This document shows, piece by piece, positions 42,627 to 51,369 of a DNA stretch of 64,000 bases. The position numbers were made by a program, and so were the translations under genes. The DNA lies in contig JAGGAB010000042.1 of assembly GCA_017889705.1 (NCBI GenBank), forward strand, positions 23,943 through 87,942. Direction: 5' to 3'. The first letter of the stretch is position 1. The number at the start of each line of letters is the position of its first letter. The DNA comes from Bacillota bacterium (GTDB lineage Bacteria; Bacillota; Negativicutes; Sporomusales; Sporomusaceae). The notes under the pieces were generated by a model. That model was not told the DNA's origin and did not search any database. It worked only from the letters and a program-made list of their open reading frames with translations.

Positions 42627-42938
42627 TTATACCACCTGGAGAAATACTTCCATAACTCCGCCACAGGCCATACCTTCATTGGCTGCAGTCTCGCCTGTCA
42701 TGGACACTTTATAGGTAAAAGAACGGTTTTCGTCTATTGCCGTAAGTGCCTGCAGCCTCACTTCGGCTTCGGCGCAGCCGCCACCGATTGTGCCGGTTAC
42801 CCGGCCGTCGCGATACACCAGCATACTGGCACCCGCTTTGCGCGGTGTCGACCCACGGGTAGCGATAATCGTAACAAGCACGGCCTGCTCACCGGCCTGT
42901 TTTGCCGCAAGGACAGCCTGAGCCATAACATCTTCCAT
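42627..42938 (-). CDS. XdhC/CoxI N-terminal-domain protein, stand-alone
   Basis: This 103-residue protein corresponds to the XdhC_CoxI domain only: ATRGSTPRKAGASMLV, then GTIGGGCAEAEVR, the cofactor-handling segment of XdhC, and ACGGVMEVFLQ at the end. XdhC binds the molybdenum cofactor, promotes its sulfuration and inserts it into xanthine dehydrogenase. The complementary Rossmann domain is encoded by the gene immediately upstream, with no spacer. Confidence 0.88.
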   Translation of the reverse strand: MEDVMAQAVLAAKQAGEQAVLVTIIATRGSTPRKAGASMLVYRDGRVTGTIGGGCAEAEVRLQALTAIDENRSFTYKVSMTGETAANEGMACGGVMEVFLQVV

Positions 42939-43706
42939 TTACTTGCACCTCCACTTGTCTGACAGCGGCCGGCATCCGGATCCCGTGTTAACCGCCACAA
43001 TTTCGGCGACAATACTTAGCGCAATTTCAACCGGCGTTTCCGCTCCAATATCAAGGCCAATCGGCGCCCTTAGCCTGGCAACAGTGTCAGGATTTACCCC
43101 GGTTTCTCTAAGAGAATTCATAACAAGCCTAACCCGCCCCTGGCTGCCAATCATGCCAATATAGTTGGCAGGCTGATCAATCACTGCCTGCAGACATTCC
43201 ATATCAGAACGATGCCCCCGGGTCACCACAATAATCGCCCCATAGCCTGCCAGTCTAAGTTCAGCAAGTGCCTGGCCAAAGTTTTTGCATACCACCTGCT
43301 CGGCCTGAGGAAACCGCATAGTATTAGCGAAGTCCGGCCGGTCATCCACTACTGTAACCGCATAACCAATCTGAGATAGCAGCATACACAACGGTTGGCT
43401 GATATGGCCGGCACCCAGTACTAACGCCGAGCGGCGGCGCGACAATTTATCCCAAAACAATCGATACTGTCCGCCCTTATAGGTAAGTTCCAAGATCATG
43501 GGTTTCTTCCAGTCAATGTTTTGAATTTGCTGCCCCACAAGCTGGGCAAAAGCGGCGTCCACCAGTTCTCCCTGCCAGTTTCCATCCTCTCCCAGCAGCA
43601 TTTGTCCCACACAACCGGCCGCTTGGTCAGGCGCACTTACCATTGTAATAATATCAGCAGTCTTCCCGGCTTCCGCCAATTCCTTCATCCGCACAAAAAT
43701 ATCCAT
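42939..43706 (-). CDS. XdhC Rossmann-domain protein
   Basis: The 255-residue protein has a C-terminal Rossmann domain (ALVLGAGHISQPLCMLLSQIGY, VVDDRPDFANTMRFP, VVTRGHRSDMECLQ, YIGMIGSQGR) typical of XdhC. The ~100 residues before it look like a reduced form of the CoxI-like domain. With the next gene it makes a split XdhC whose halves are in reverse order relative to the usual fused protein. It lies 6 bases after yqeB. Confidence 0.88.
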   Translation of the reverse strand: MDIFVRMKELAEAGKTADIITMVSAPDQAAGCVGQMLLGEDGNWQGELVDAAFAQLVGQQIQNIDWKKPMILELTYKGGQYRLFWDKLSRRRSALVLGAGHISQPLCMLLSQIGYAVTVVDDRPDFANTMRFPQAEQVVCKNFGQALAELRLAGYGAIIVVTRGHRSDMECLQAVIDQPANYIGMIGSQGRVRLVMNSLRETGVNPDTVARLRAPIGLDIGAETPVEIALSIVAEIVAVNTGSGCRPLSDKWRCK

Positions 43707-43712
43707 CTTAAC

Positions 43713-44498
43713 CTATCCTCCCAAATGCAGCAGGGCTTCCAACACCCCACCGCCAATAGCACGCGCCTTGTCAGAAATACTATAGCAATGCTCACGCCGG
43801 CAGCGCGGGTCAACATCACCGATTTTTAAACCTGGGGTAACCTTTATTCCTGATTGGATCAAGCCTCGCAACACGCCTGCAATAGCAACCCTAACAGCAG
43901 TTTCGCCAATATGTCCGACAACCTCGCCGGCCACCACGTCATCACCAATCTCGCGGCAAGCGGTAAATATCCCATCAGTTGGCGCTTTTATCAGACGCTC
44001 AAGCGTATATCCGCCCACTTCTCCCGGAATGCCGGTGTTGGCGATTGCCTGCCCCTGATACATCACCCGCCCTAATTCGTGTCCTCGCATAGTTTCAACA
44101 ACAGCATGTACGTCAACACCGGCGGTAAATCCCGGCCCTACGCCAATAACCACCGGCGCATCGGCAAGGGTAGTGCCGGTATTGCGCTTGGCGATAATCG
44201 CATCAATCACGGCATATGGCGAAAATCTTGCCACACACTCGGCCATTTCATCTACAACCACCGGAATACAGCCGTTTGCCAACGTCGCCAATATTTCCGG
44301 CGACCTGACAAGTTTGGCGGTAACTCCTTCCACTACACTTTGTCCAGTTATAACAGCAGTGGCAAACGCGACCGTCCGTCTGACAACAGTGGGCTTCGCA
44401 ATTTCCATAATGACAACCGGAATCCGGCTCTGATACAGGCGGTGGGCAATCCCGGTTGCGAGATCGCCACCACCTTTAATTACTACAAATCTATTCAT
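43713..44498 (-). CDS. yqeB: Selenium-dependent molybdenum hydroxylase system protein YqeB
   Basis: The 261-residue protein begins VVIKGGGDLATGIAHRLYQS, the YqeB/EF2563 family signature, and continues with PVVIMEIAKPTVVRRTV and VVIGVGPGFTAGVDV. It is expected to act in maturing the labile selenium form of the hydroxylase; the chemistry is not known. The ATG at 44498 has AGGAGC seven bases upstream. It is the first gene after a terminator hairpin, heading yqeB-xdhC(split)-yqeC-mocA-radical SAM. Confidence 0.9.
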   Translation of the reverse strand: MNRFVVIKGGGDLATGIAHRLYQSRIPVVIMEIAKPTVVRRTVAFATAVITGQSVVEGVTAKLVRSPEILATLANGCIPVVVDEMAECVARFSPYAVIDAIIAKRNTGTTLADAPVVIGVGPGFTAGVDVHAVVETMRGHELGRVMYQGQAIANTGIPGEVGGYTLERLIKAPTDGIFTACREIGDDVVAGEVVGHIGETAVRVAIAGVLRGLIQSGIKVTPGLKIGDVDPRCRREHCYSISDKARAIGGGVLEALLHLGG

Positions 44499-44521
44499 AA
44501 ACGCTGCTCCTAATTCCACAT

Positions 44522-44570
44522 GAAATAATAAAGGCGGCAACCGCATCGCGGCTGTCGCCTTTATTATTTC
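44522..44570 (-). terminator. Terminator between xanthine permease and yqeB
   Basis: GAAATAATAAAGGCG (44522-44536) pairs perfectly with CGCCTTTATTATTTC (44556-44570), with an inner CCGC/GCGG stem. It lies 6 bases after the permease stop and splits the hydroxylase operon from the yqeB-led accessory group, perhaps partially. Confidence 0.8.
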
Positions 44571-44575
44571 GTGAT

Positions 44576-45916
44576 CTAACCGATGTATTCCTGCTTACCA
44601 ATGGCAGCTTCGCCCGGTTTATCAGTACCATTTAAAACTGCGTTCAAAATAATGGCAGTCACACTACCGGCAGTTATGCCGCTGTGAAGAATTACTTGAG
44701 CCCAGCTAGGGAAGTTGTGATAAAAATTAGGAACAGCAAGTGTAATCATGCCTACACCCATACTTACGGCAACCACCATAATATTATGAGTGCCGTCGAA
44801 CTGCACCTTGGAAAGAGTTTTGATACCGCTGGCAGCAACCATGCCAAACATAGCAATACCAGCACCGCCCAATACCGGATTGGGAATTGCCGCGATGATC
44901 GCAGCCGCTTTCGGGAACAGACCTAACATAACCAGGATAGCCCCGGCAGCCGCAACTACAAAACGGCTCTTAACCCTTGTCAAACCGACAAGACCGACAT
45001 TTTGCGCAAACGCAGTATACGGGAAGCTGTTGAGAATACCACCAAGAATTGTGGAGAAACCGTCAGCTCGCAGGCCTTTGGTCAAATCCTGCTGAGTAAC
45101 AGGCTTTTCAATGATTTCACCAATGGCAATGCAGTCACCGGTAGTTTCGGTCATAACCACCAGCATAACCAAAATCATGGCAACAATGGAAGCCACATCA
45201 AAGGTCGGCATACCAAAGGCAAAAGGAGTGGTAACTCCCATCCAAGCCGCGGTCGAAACCTGCGAAAAGTTAACCATACCAAAAGGAATAGCAATGGCAG
45301 TACCGGCAATCAGGCCCAATAAAACAGCAATATTACTAATAAATCCTTTAAAATAACGGTAAAAGAAAAGCACAAGAACTAAAGTAATAAGCGCCATCGA
45401 AATATACGGGAAAGCAGCGAAATCTTTAGCCGCAGGATTGCCACCGGCTGCCCAGCGAACCGCTACCGGCATCAGAGTTACGCCAATGATAGTAATAATC
45501 GTACCGGTTACAACCGGCGGGAAATAACGAATAAGACGGCTAAAGTAAGGACTCATTAAATACGTTACAAGTCCAGCAACCATGATCGAACCATAAATAC
45601 CGGTCAGACCATGGGTTTTCCCGATAATAATCATCGGCGTTACCGCCGCAAAGGTTACCCCTTGAATAACCGGCATTTTTATGCCCATGTTGCCAAAGCC
45701 AATAGTTTGAATAAGTGTGGCAATACCACAGGTAAATAAGTCGGCATTAATCAGATAAATCAACTGTTCTTTGCTCAGCCCCAATGCATTGGCTATAATT
45801 AGCGGCACCGCTACCGCACCGGCATACATAGCCAGTACATGCTGCAAACCATAGGTAAACAACTGACCAAGTGGCAGCATTTCATCTACTGGATGCTTGG
45901 ATTGATTTTCTTGCAT
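44576..45916 (-). CDS. pbuX: NCS2 permease, xanthine/purine type
   Basis: The 446-residue protein has about 14 membrane helices. Family motifs are MTETTGDCIAIGEII and AFAQNVGLVGLTRVKSRFV, where the QNVGL triplet rather than GENIG points to xanthine or uric acid over uracil. It sits 40 bases after the Mo-binding subunit gene and would deliver the hydroxylase substrate. It is followed by a strong terminator hairpin. Confidence 0.9.
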   Translation of the reverse strand: MQENQSKHPVDEMLPLGQLFTYGLQHVLAMYAGAVAVPLIIANALGLSKEQLIYLINADLFTCGIATLIQTIGFGNMGIKMPVIQGVTFAAVTPMIIIGKTHGLTGIYGSIMVAGLVTYLMSPYFSRLIRYFPPVVTGTIITIIGVTLMPVAVRWAAGGNPAAKDFAAFPYISMALITLVLVLFFYRYFKGFISNIAVLLGLIAGTAIAIPFGMVNFSQVSTAAWMGVTTPFAFGMPTFDVASIVAMILVMLVVMTETTGDCIAIGEIIEKPVTQQDLTKGLRADGFSTILGGILNSFPYTAFAQNVGLVGLTRVKSRFVVAAAGAILVMLGLFPKAAAIIAAIPNPVLGGAGIAMFGMVAASGIKTLSKVQFDGTHNIMVVAVSMGVGMITLAVPNFYHNFPSWAQVILHSGITAGSVTAIILNAVLNGTDKPGEAAIGKQEYIG

Positions 45917-45956
45917 ACGTTGTTTCCTCCTTTATATACTTTTGGGGGATTAGTAC

Positions 45957-48245
45957 TTATTTCTTGCTTGCGTTCATCCCCATAAACACCTTTTCCGGAG
46001 TAATCGGCAAATGGGTTACTCTGGCACCGACCGCATTATATACAGCATGCGCAATAGCAGGCGGCGGCGTATTGATAACAACCTCACCAACCGATTTGGC
46101 ACCAAACGGGCCTGTAGGCTCATAGCTTTCCTCAAATGCAACGGTTATCCTGCCAAAATCTTTACGGCAGGGAATTTTATACTGCATAAAGTTGCTGGTT
46201 TTAAGCTGACCGTACTCATCATAATGGACTTCTTCATACATGGCCATGCCAATTCCCTGGGCAATACCGCCTTCCACCTGGATTTTGACCAGATTGGCGT
46301 TAAGCATGGTGCCACAGTCGACAACAGCTACATAATCCACTACTTCAACCTTCCCGGTTCCTGGGTCAACTTCCACTTCTGCAAAACCGGCAATAAAAGG
46401 AGGCGGCGATATCGGCGAACCGTAGGTAGCATTGCCAACAAGCTGATTCTTATCAGTTCCCACAACAACTGACTCGGCCAACTTGCGAAGAGTGATAACC
46501 TTACTACCGTCAAGCGTTTTGAGTTCGCGTCCGTCAAATTTTATTTGTTCCGGCGTTACTTCCAGCACTTTGGCCGCACATTCAATAATCCGCTGTTTTA
46601 ATTCCTCTGCCGCCTTGAGTACAGCCATACCGGTAACATACGCAGTGCTTGAGGCATAAGAACCAGGATCATAAGGTGAAACATCGGTATCGGCTGCATG
46701 CACGATAATTTCTTCAGGCGGTGTATCAAGTACTTCGGCAGCAACCTGAGCCAGCATAGTATCACTGCCTGTTCCCATGTCAGTGGAACCAATCAGGAGG
46801 TTGTAGTGACCGTCCTCATTTAGGCGCAGTGAAGCCGAAGCTGTGTCAATGCCGGCAATACCAGAACCTTGCATGGTTACCGCCATGCCGATAGCCCGGA
46901 TTTTACCGTTTGGCAATTCCTGGAAGGGATATTTCTCTTGCCAGCCAATAAGTTCCTTGCCTTTTTCAATACAGCGGTCCAAAGTTGAACTGCCCAGAAC
47001 TTTGCCATGATAAGCCAGTGCAGTTTCACCGGCTTTAATGATATTTTTAAGTCTAAGCTCGGCCGGATCCATATTAAGCTTGGCTGCTAGTTTGTTGACA
47101 GTAGACTCTAGCGCAAAGGTTCCCTGGGTTGCGCCATAACCGCGCAGCGCCCCTGCCGGAGTTTTGTTGGTATATACGGCATGCCCGTGATAACGGACTG
47201 CTTTGGTTTTATTATAGAGTGGCAGCGTTTTGTCACCACACACCATAAAAGTTGTTGACGCATGTTCGCCATAGGCGCCAGTGTCAGATAAGTTTTCAAT
47301 ATCAAGCGCCCGGATAAAACCATCTTTGTCAGCGCCCATCCGGACCTTGAGCCGCATGGCATGCCGGCTGGTAGTAGAAGTAAAGGTCTCAGTACGGCTA
47401 TAGATAAACATGGCCGGCTTGCCGGTTTTCAGTGTAACCAGTCCGGCAAACACCTCACCCGAACCTGTCTGTTTGCCACCGAAACCGCCGCCAATCCGCG
47501 GTTTAATAACCCTAACTTTTGAAAACGGCAATTCCAACGCCCGGGCTACTTGGCGTTTTATATGAAACGGCACCTGGGTGGAACTAACCACAACCAATCT
47601 GTCGTTATGATCAAGATAGGTATAGGCCCGGAAGGTCTCCATCATCGCCGGTGCCTGTGCTTGCGTGTAATAGGTTTCCTCAACAACAACCTCGCAGTTT
47701 TTCAGCTCTGCTTCCACATCGCCGACTGCCAGCGTATGGGTTGAGCAGATATTACGGCCTTTCTCCATGCCAATATCAAAATTGCAGGTAAGCGTTTCTT
47801 CTGGATGCACTACAGACGTGTGGTCAATGGCCTGTTCAAAGTCAAGTACAGGTTCAAACACCTCATAGTTTACTTTGATAAGCTTTAACGCTTCATTGGC
47901 CGCCCGTTCACTGGTTGCTGCAACAATTGCCACTTCATCGCCAACATAGCGGACAATGGGATCAAGAATCAAGCGGTCATATGGAGAAGGCTCAGGATAA
48001 GACTGGCCGGCCAGCGTAAAACGCACGCCCGGAACATCTTTATAAGTAAGAATGCATTCTATCCCTTTGATCTTGAGCGCTTTGGCAGTGTCAATTGACT
48101 TGATTCTGGCAAAAGCATGAGGACTGCGCAGCATTTTTACCACCAGTGCCTCAGCTGGTGCCAAGTCTTCGGTATATACCGGTTTGCCGGTGGAAATGGC
48201 GATAGCATCGGTTTTGGGCAGAGGCTGACCTACATATTTTCTCAT
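45957..48245 (-). CDS. Xanthine-dehydrogenase-family molybdenum-binding subunit
   Basis: The 762-residue large subunit binds the molybdenum cofactor. GGGFGGKQTGSGEV carries the cofactor glutamine, ALRGYGATQG follows, and the catalytic base is E721 in GAKSVGEVV. The N-terminal small domain (DVPGVRF, DEVAIVAA) is typical. Together with YqeB and YqeC nearby it is called a selenium-dependent molybdenum hydroxylase, most likely xanthine dehydrogenase or purine hydroxylase. Its ATG overlaps the 2Fe-2S subunit stop by 4 bases. Confidence 0.93.
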   Translation of the reverse strand: MRKYVGQPLPKTDAIAISTGKPVYTEDLAPAEALVVKMLRSPHAFARIKSIDTAKALKIKGIECILTYKDVPGVRFTLAGQSYPEPSPYDRLILDPIVRYVGDEVAIVAATSERAANEALKLIKVNYEVFEPVLDFEQAIDHTSVVHPEETLTCNFDIGMEKGRNICSTHTLAVGDVEAELKNCEVVVEETYYTQAQAPAMMETFRAYTYLDHNDRLVVVSSTQVPFHIKRQVARALELPFSKVRVIKPRIGGGFGGKQTGSGEVFAGLVTLKTGKPAMFIYSRTETFTSTTSRHAMRLKVRMGADKDGFIRALDIENLSDTGAYGEHASTTFMVCGDKTLPLYNKTKAVRYHGHAVYTNKTPAGALRGYGATQGTFALESTVNKLAAKLNMDPAELRLKNIIKAGETALAYHGKVLGSSTLDRCIEKGKELIGWQEKYPFQELPNGKIRAIGMAVTMQGSGIAGIDTASASLRLNEDGHYNLLIGSTDMGTGSDTMLAQVAAEVLDTPPEEIIVHAADTDVSPYDPGSYASSTAYVTGMAVLKAAEELKQRIIECAAKVLEVTPEQIKFDGRELKTLDGSKVITLRKLAESVVVGTDKNQLVGNATYGSPISPPPFIAGFAEVEVDPGTGKVEVVDYVAVVDCGTMLNANLVKIQVEGGIAQGIGMAMYEEVHYDEYGQLKTSNFMQYKIPCRKDFGRITVAFEESYEPTGPFGAKSVGEVVINTPPPAIAHAVYNAVGARVTHLPITPEKVFMGMNASKK

Positions 48246-48694
48246 GCTGTCACCCCCAGGTATTTTTTGATAGCCCTAAGTTGTCCCTGATAACCGGTAC
48301 AACGGCACAGATTGCCTGTCAGGTAATGAACAATATCGTCCTCAGTAGGATTAACCAGTTCCCGTTTCATTGCCAGTACGGTAAGAATGAACCCAGGGCT
48401 GCAGTAACCACACTGGTCGGCTCCTTCTGCCGCCATAAAGTGAGCAAACTCCTCAGCCTCATGGCGCACTCCCTCAATTGTGGTAATATGCTTGCCATTG
48501 GCTCTAAACGACAGCGCCGAACAGGAAAGTGTCGGTTTACCGTTGATCCAGATAGTACATAAGCCGCAGCAGGTGGTGTCACAACCTCTTCTGACACTGT
48601 ATAGACCCTGCTGGCGCAGTGTATCCACAAGAAAATCGTCAGGCGCCACGTCAAGCGTAACCTGACGATGATTAATCATAACTGTTATTTGCAT
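48242..48694 (-). CDS. 2Fe-2S subunit of the xanthine-dehydrogenase-type enzyme
   Basis: The 150-residue protein has the plant-ferredoxin-type cluster (C38, C43, C46, C58 in GCDTTCCGLC and LSC) and the second cluster domain (C95, C98 in QCGYCSPG; C130, C132 in NLCRCTGYQ). It passes electrons from the Mo centre to FAD. It overlaps the FAD-subunit gene by 10 bases and the large-subunit gene by 4. Confidence 0.95.
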   Translation of the reverse strand: MQITVMINHRQVTLDVAPDDFLVDTLRQQGLYSVRRGCDTTCCGLCTIWINGKPTLSCSALSFRANGKHITTIEGVRHEAEEFAHFMAAEGADQCGYCSPGFILTVLAMKRELVNPTEDDIVHYLTGNLCRCTGYQGQLRAIKKYLGVTA

Positions 48695-49488
48695 GCTGCT
48701 ACCTCCATGATGGCCCGTTTAATCAGGGTTTGGGCTACTGCTTGGCGGTATGCGGCCGAAGCGCGCCGGTTGCTGCCAAAGGGTAGTTCGTCGGCTGCTG
48801 TTTGTGCCGCCTGCTCGGCAAGTTCAGCACCAAGCAAAGTGCCGGCCTCGTTTAACAAGGCTGCCGCCCGCCCAGCCAGTTTAGCGCGGGTGGGTCTGGC
48901 ACCAACAACAATTTTCCACTCATTGTTAAGCCGTGACACAGCCACCGTCACCAGCGGATAATCACCTGCCGAGTTACGCAGTGCCTGATAAGAGGCTTGT
49001 CCCTCAGTTTTGTGAATGATGACCTTTGTCAAAACATCTTTGCTGCGAGGCATATCCAAAAAAGCTGCCAGCGTCATCCGCCCGCCCTGTACTAGTTCCA
49101 CCTCGGCATCAAGTGCCAGCAAAGCAGTTAGAAAATCAGAAAAACCGTAGCGCATGAAAACAGAAGCGCCTACAGTCACAGCATTGCGAAATTGCACGCC
49201 AATAATACCGGCAACGGCTTTGGCAAGCAGTCCGCCAGCATACTTATTTAAAACCTGATTGGTTTCCACATCGCGAAAACTTGTCATGGCTCCTATTTCA
49301 ATACAGTTATCTTGTTCTTTTATATATTTAAGTCCTAATTTAGTTAGATCTACGCCAGTATGGATTTTCTGTGTGCCCATCCGCAGATAGGCGCAGCCGC
49401 CCAGCACGGCATTGCTTCTTTTTTCTTTTAATACTTTATAGGCAGCTTCCAGTGTATCAGGCTGCGCTATAGTAGATATTGTGAACAA
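48685..49488 (-). CDS. FAD-binding subunit of the xanthine-dehydrogenase-type enzyme
   Basis: The 267-residue protein has the molybdopterin dehydrogenase FAD-binding fold: AVLGGCAYLRMG, GAMTSFRDVE, and FRNAVTVGASVFMRYGFSDFLTALLALDA, followed by a CO-dehydrogenase-type C-terminal domain. It is slightly short for the family (about 290). The start is the TTG at 49488, six bases after GGAGGA. It is the first gene of the hydroxylase operon. Confidence 0.9.
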   Translation of the reverse strand: MFTISTIAQPDTLEAAYKVLKEKRSNAVLGGCAYLRMGTQKIHTGVDLTKLGLKYIKEQDNCIEIGAMTSFRDVETNQVLNKYAGGLLAKAVAGIIGVQFRNAVTVGASVFMRYGFSDFLTALLALDAEVELVQGGRMTLAAFLDMPRSKDVLTKVIIHKTEGQASYQALRNSAGDYPLVTVAVSRLNNEWKIVVGARPTRAKLAGRAAALLNEAGTLLGAELAEQAAQTAADELPFGSNRRASAAYRQAVAQTLIKRAIMEVAACK

Positions 49489-49504
49489 TTTTCTTCCTCC
49501 ATTG

Positions 49505-49547
49505 TCGAACATTCGGCAAAAATTTCGCCATTATAGTTCGAATTATA
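49505..49547 (-). promoter_or_regulatory. Promoter with candidate operator for the hydroxylase operon
   Basis: On the minus strand TGATATAAT gives an extended -10 (TATAAT at 49547-49542) with a poor -35. Just downstream, between it and the start codon, GTTCGA (49541-49536) and TCGAAC (49510-49505) form an inverted repeat enclosing a second one (GGCaaaaatttcGCC). A regulator binding there would block the operon. No regulator gene is adjacent. Confidence 0.5.
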
Positions 49548-49690
49548 TCATAGACTCCTATGTCGCGAAAAGATGTTTTTTCCCTAGTGAATTTAATTTA
49601 TCACCAATTATGTCGACAAAATTCCTTATTACTCACAAAATTGCATGTGTATATTATTTTGTTTGGAATTGTACACCCGGTAAAGCAAAA

Positions 49691-49722
49691 TGCCGGCCAC
49701 TGCACCTGCAAGCGACCGGCCC
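49691..49722 (-). terminator. Terminator after the ABC-F gene
   Basis: GCCGG at 49692 and CCGGC at 49716 close a long GC-rich hairpin (partly mismatched) 17 bases after the ABC-F stop; the minus strand continues ATTTTGCTTT. Moderate terminator. Confidence 0.6.
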
Positions 49723-49738
49723 TTATTCTGATTAGTAT

Positions 49739-51295
49739 TTACACGATTTTTGTCGTCCACTTTTCCACATTCCATACTGTAGTTACCCAGTCCTCATAAA
49801 AGTCGGGTTCATGGGAAACCAGCAGCACAGTGCCTTTAAATTCCATCAGCGCCCGTTTGAGTTCGGCCTTGGCTTCGACATCCAGGTGGTTTGTCGGTTC
49901 GTCCAGCACCAGCCAGTTAATATCTTTAAGCATCAGCTTGCATAACCGAACCTTGGCATTCTCGCCACCGCTCAGTACCATCATCTGACTGGTAATATGT
50001 TCATTTGTCAGGCCACAACGCGCTAGCGCCGCCCGCACTTCAAAATTGGTCAGGCCGGGATACTCATCCCACACCTCTTCCATGGCTGTACGGCTGTTAT
50101 TGCGGCTGGATTCCTGTTCAAAATAACCGGTCTCCAAATAATCGCCCAAGATTACCTGGCCGTCTACCGGCTTGATGACACCGAGCAGCGTTTTCAGTAA
50201 GGTAGATTTACCCAGGCCGTTTACGCCTCTAATCGCTACTTTCTGACCGCGTTCCAGCGTAATGTCAACAGGTTTGGTTAAAGGCTCATCATAACCCAGT
50301 ACCAGCCCTTTAGCTTCCACAATAAACCGGCTAGGTGTACGAGCTTCGCGGAACTGAAACGTAGGTTTGGGCTTCTCCCGCGGTTTCTCTATTATCTCCA
50401 TCTTATCCAACCGCTTCTGTCGGCTGTTAGCCATGCCCCGGGTAGCTACCCGCGCCTTGTTGCGGGCAATAAAGTCTTCCAGCCGATCAACTTCTTGCTG
50501 CTGGCGCTCATAGGCCTTGGCTTCCTGGCTTTTGCGCATAGTGTACATTTGTTGGAATTGCTCATAGTCACCGGTATAGCGGGTAAGTACTGAGCTTTCC
50601 ACATGGTAAATAACATTAACCACTTCATTTAAGAAGGGAATATCATGAGACACCAGAATAAAGCTGTTCTCATATTCTTTAAGGTAGCGTTTCAGCCACT
50701 CAATATGTTCAAAATCCAGATAGTTAGTAGGCTCGTCCAGTATAAGGATGGTCGGGTTTTGCAAAAGCAGTTTGGTTAACAGTACCTTGGTACGCTGACC
50801 ACCACTCAAATCGGCTACATCGCGGTCAAGACCGATATCGCCTAAGCCCAAGCCATTAGCCACTTCCTCAATTTTGGCATCTAAGGTATAAAAGCTGCCG
50901 TGTTCCAGCATATCCTGGATCTCCCCGACATCCTCCATCATTTTTTCTACTTCTTCCGGGCTAGCATCACCCATTTTATCATACATTCCCAGCATCTCTG
51001 CTTCCATGTCGAACATGTTCTTGAAAGCTTCCCTGAGTACGTCCCTGATGGTCTTGCCCTTAGTTAGCACCGAATGCTGGTCAAGATAACCCACCGTAAC
51101 CCGGTTAGACCACTCCACTTTGCCTTCATCAGGCGTTAACTGGCCGGTAATGATATTTAAAAAGGTTGATTTCCCTTCACCATTAGCGCCGATTAAGCCA
51201 ACATGCTCGCCTTTTAAGAGACGAAAAGAAGCTTCAGTAAGAATCGCGCGCGCTCCAAATCCATGGGATACATTTTCAACAGTTAAAACACTCAT
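49739..51295 (-). CDS. ABC-F family ATPase
   Basis: The 518-residue protein has two ABC domains and no membrane segments. Walker A motifs are GANGEGKST and GVNGLGKST; signatures are LSGGQRTKVLL and LSGGENAKVRL; Walker B ends in DEPTNYLD and DEPTNHLD. A charged interdomain linker (about 240-300, KSQEAKAYERQQQEVDRLED) is the part that reaches the ribosome in this family. ABC-F proteins act in translation or antibiotic protection; which applies here cannot be read from sequence. It stands alone. Confidence 0.92.
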   Translation of the reverse strand: MSVLTVENVSHGFGARAILTEASFRLLKGEHVGLIGANGEGKSTFLNIITGQLTPDEGKVEWSNRVTVGYLDQHSVLTKGKTIRDVLREAFKNMFDMEAEMLGMYDKMGDASPEEVEKMMEDVGEIQDMLEHGSFYTLDAKIEEVANGLGLGDIGLDRDVADLSGGQRTKVLLTKLLLQNPTILILDEPTNYLDFEHIEWLKRYLKEYENSFILVSHDIPFLNEVVNVIYHVESSVLTRYTGDYEQFQQMYTMRKSQEAKAYERQQQEVDRLEDFIARNKARVATRGMANSRQKRLDKMEIIEKPREKPKPTFQFREARTPSRFIVEAKGLVLGYDEPLTKPVDITLERGQKVAIRGVNGLGKSTLLKTLLGVIKPVDGQVILGDYLETGYFEQESSRNNSRTAMEEVWDEYPGLTNFEVRAALARCGLTNEHITSQMMVLSGGENAKVRLCKLMLKDINWLVLDEPTNHLDVEAKAELKRALMEFKGTVLLVSHEPDFYEDWVTTVWNVEKWTTKIV

Positions 51296-51369
51296 TTTTC
51301 TACTCCTCTAGTTTTAGAAAATACCCCTATATTTTAGCGTAAGGATGCGCGCACTGTCAAAATTCTTTT

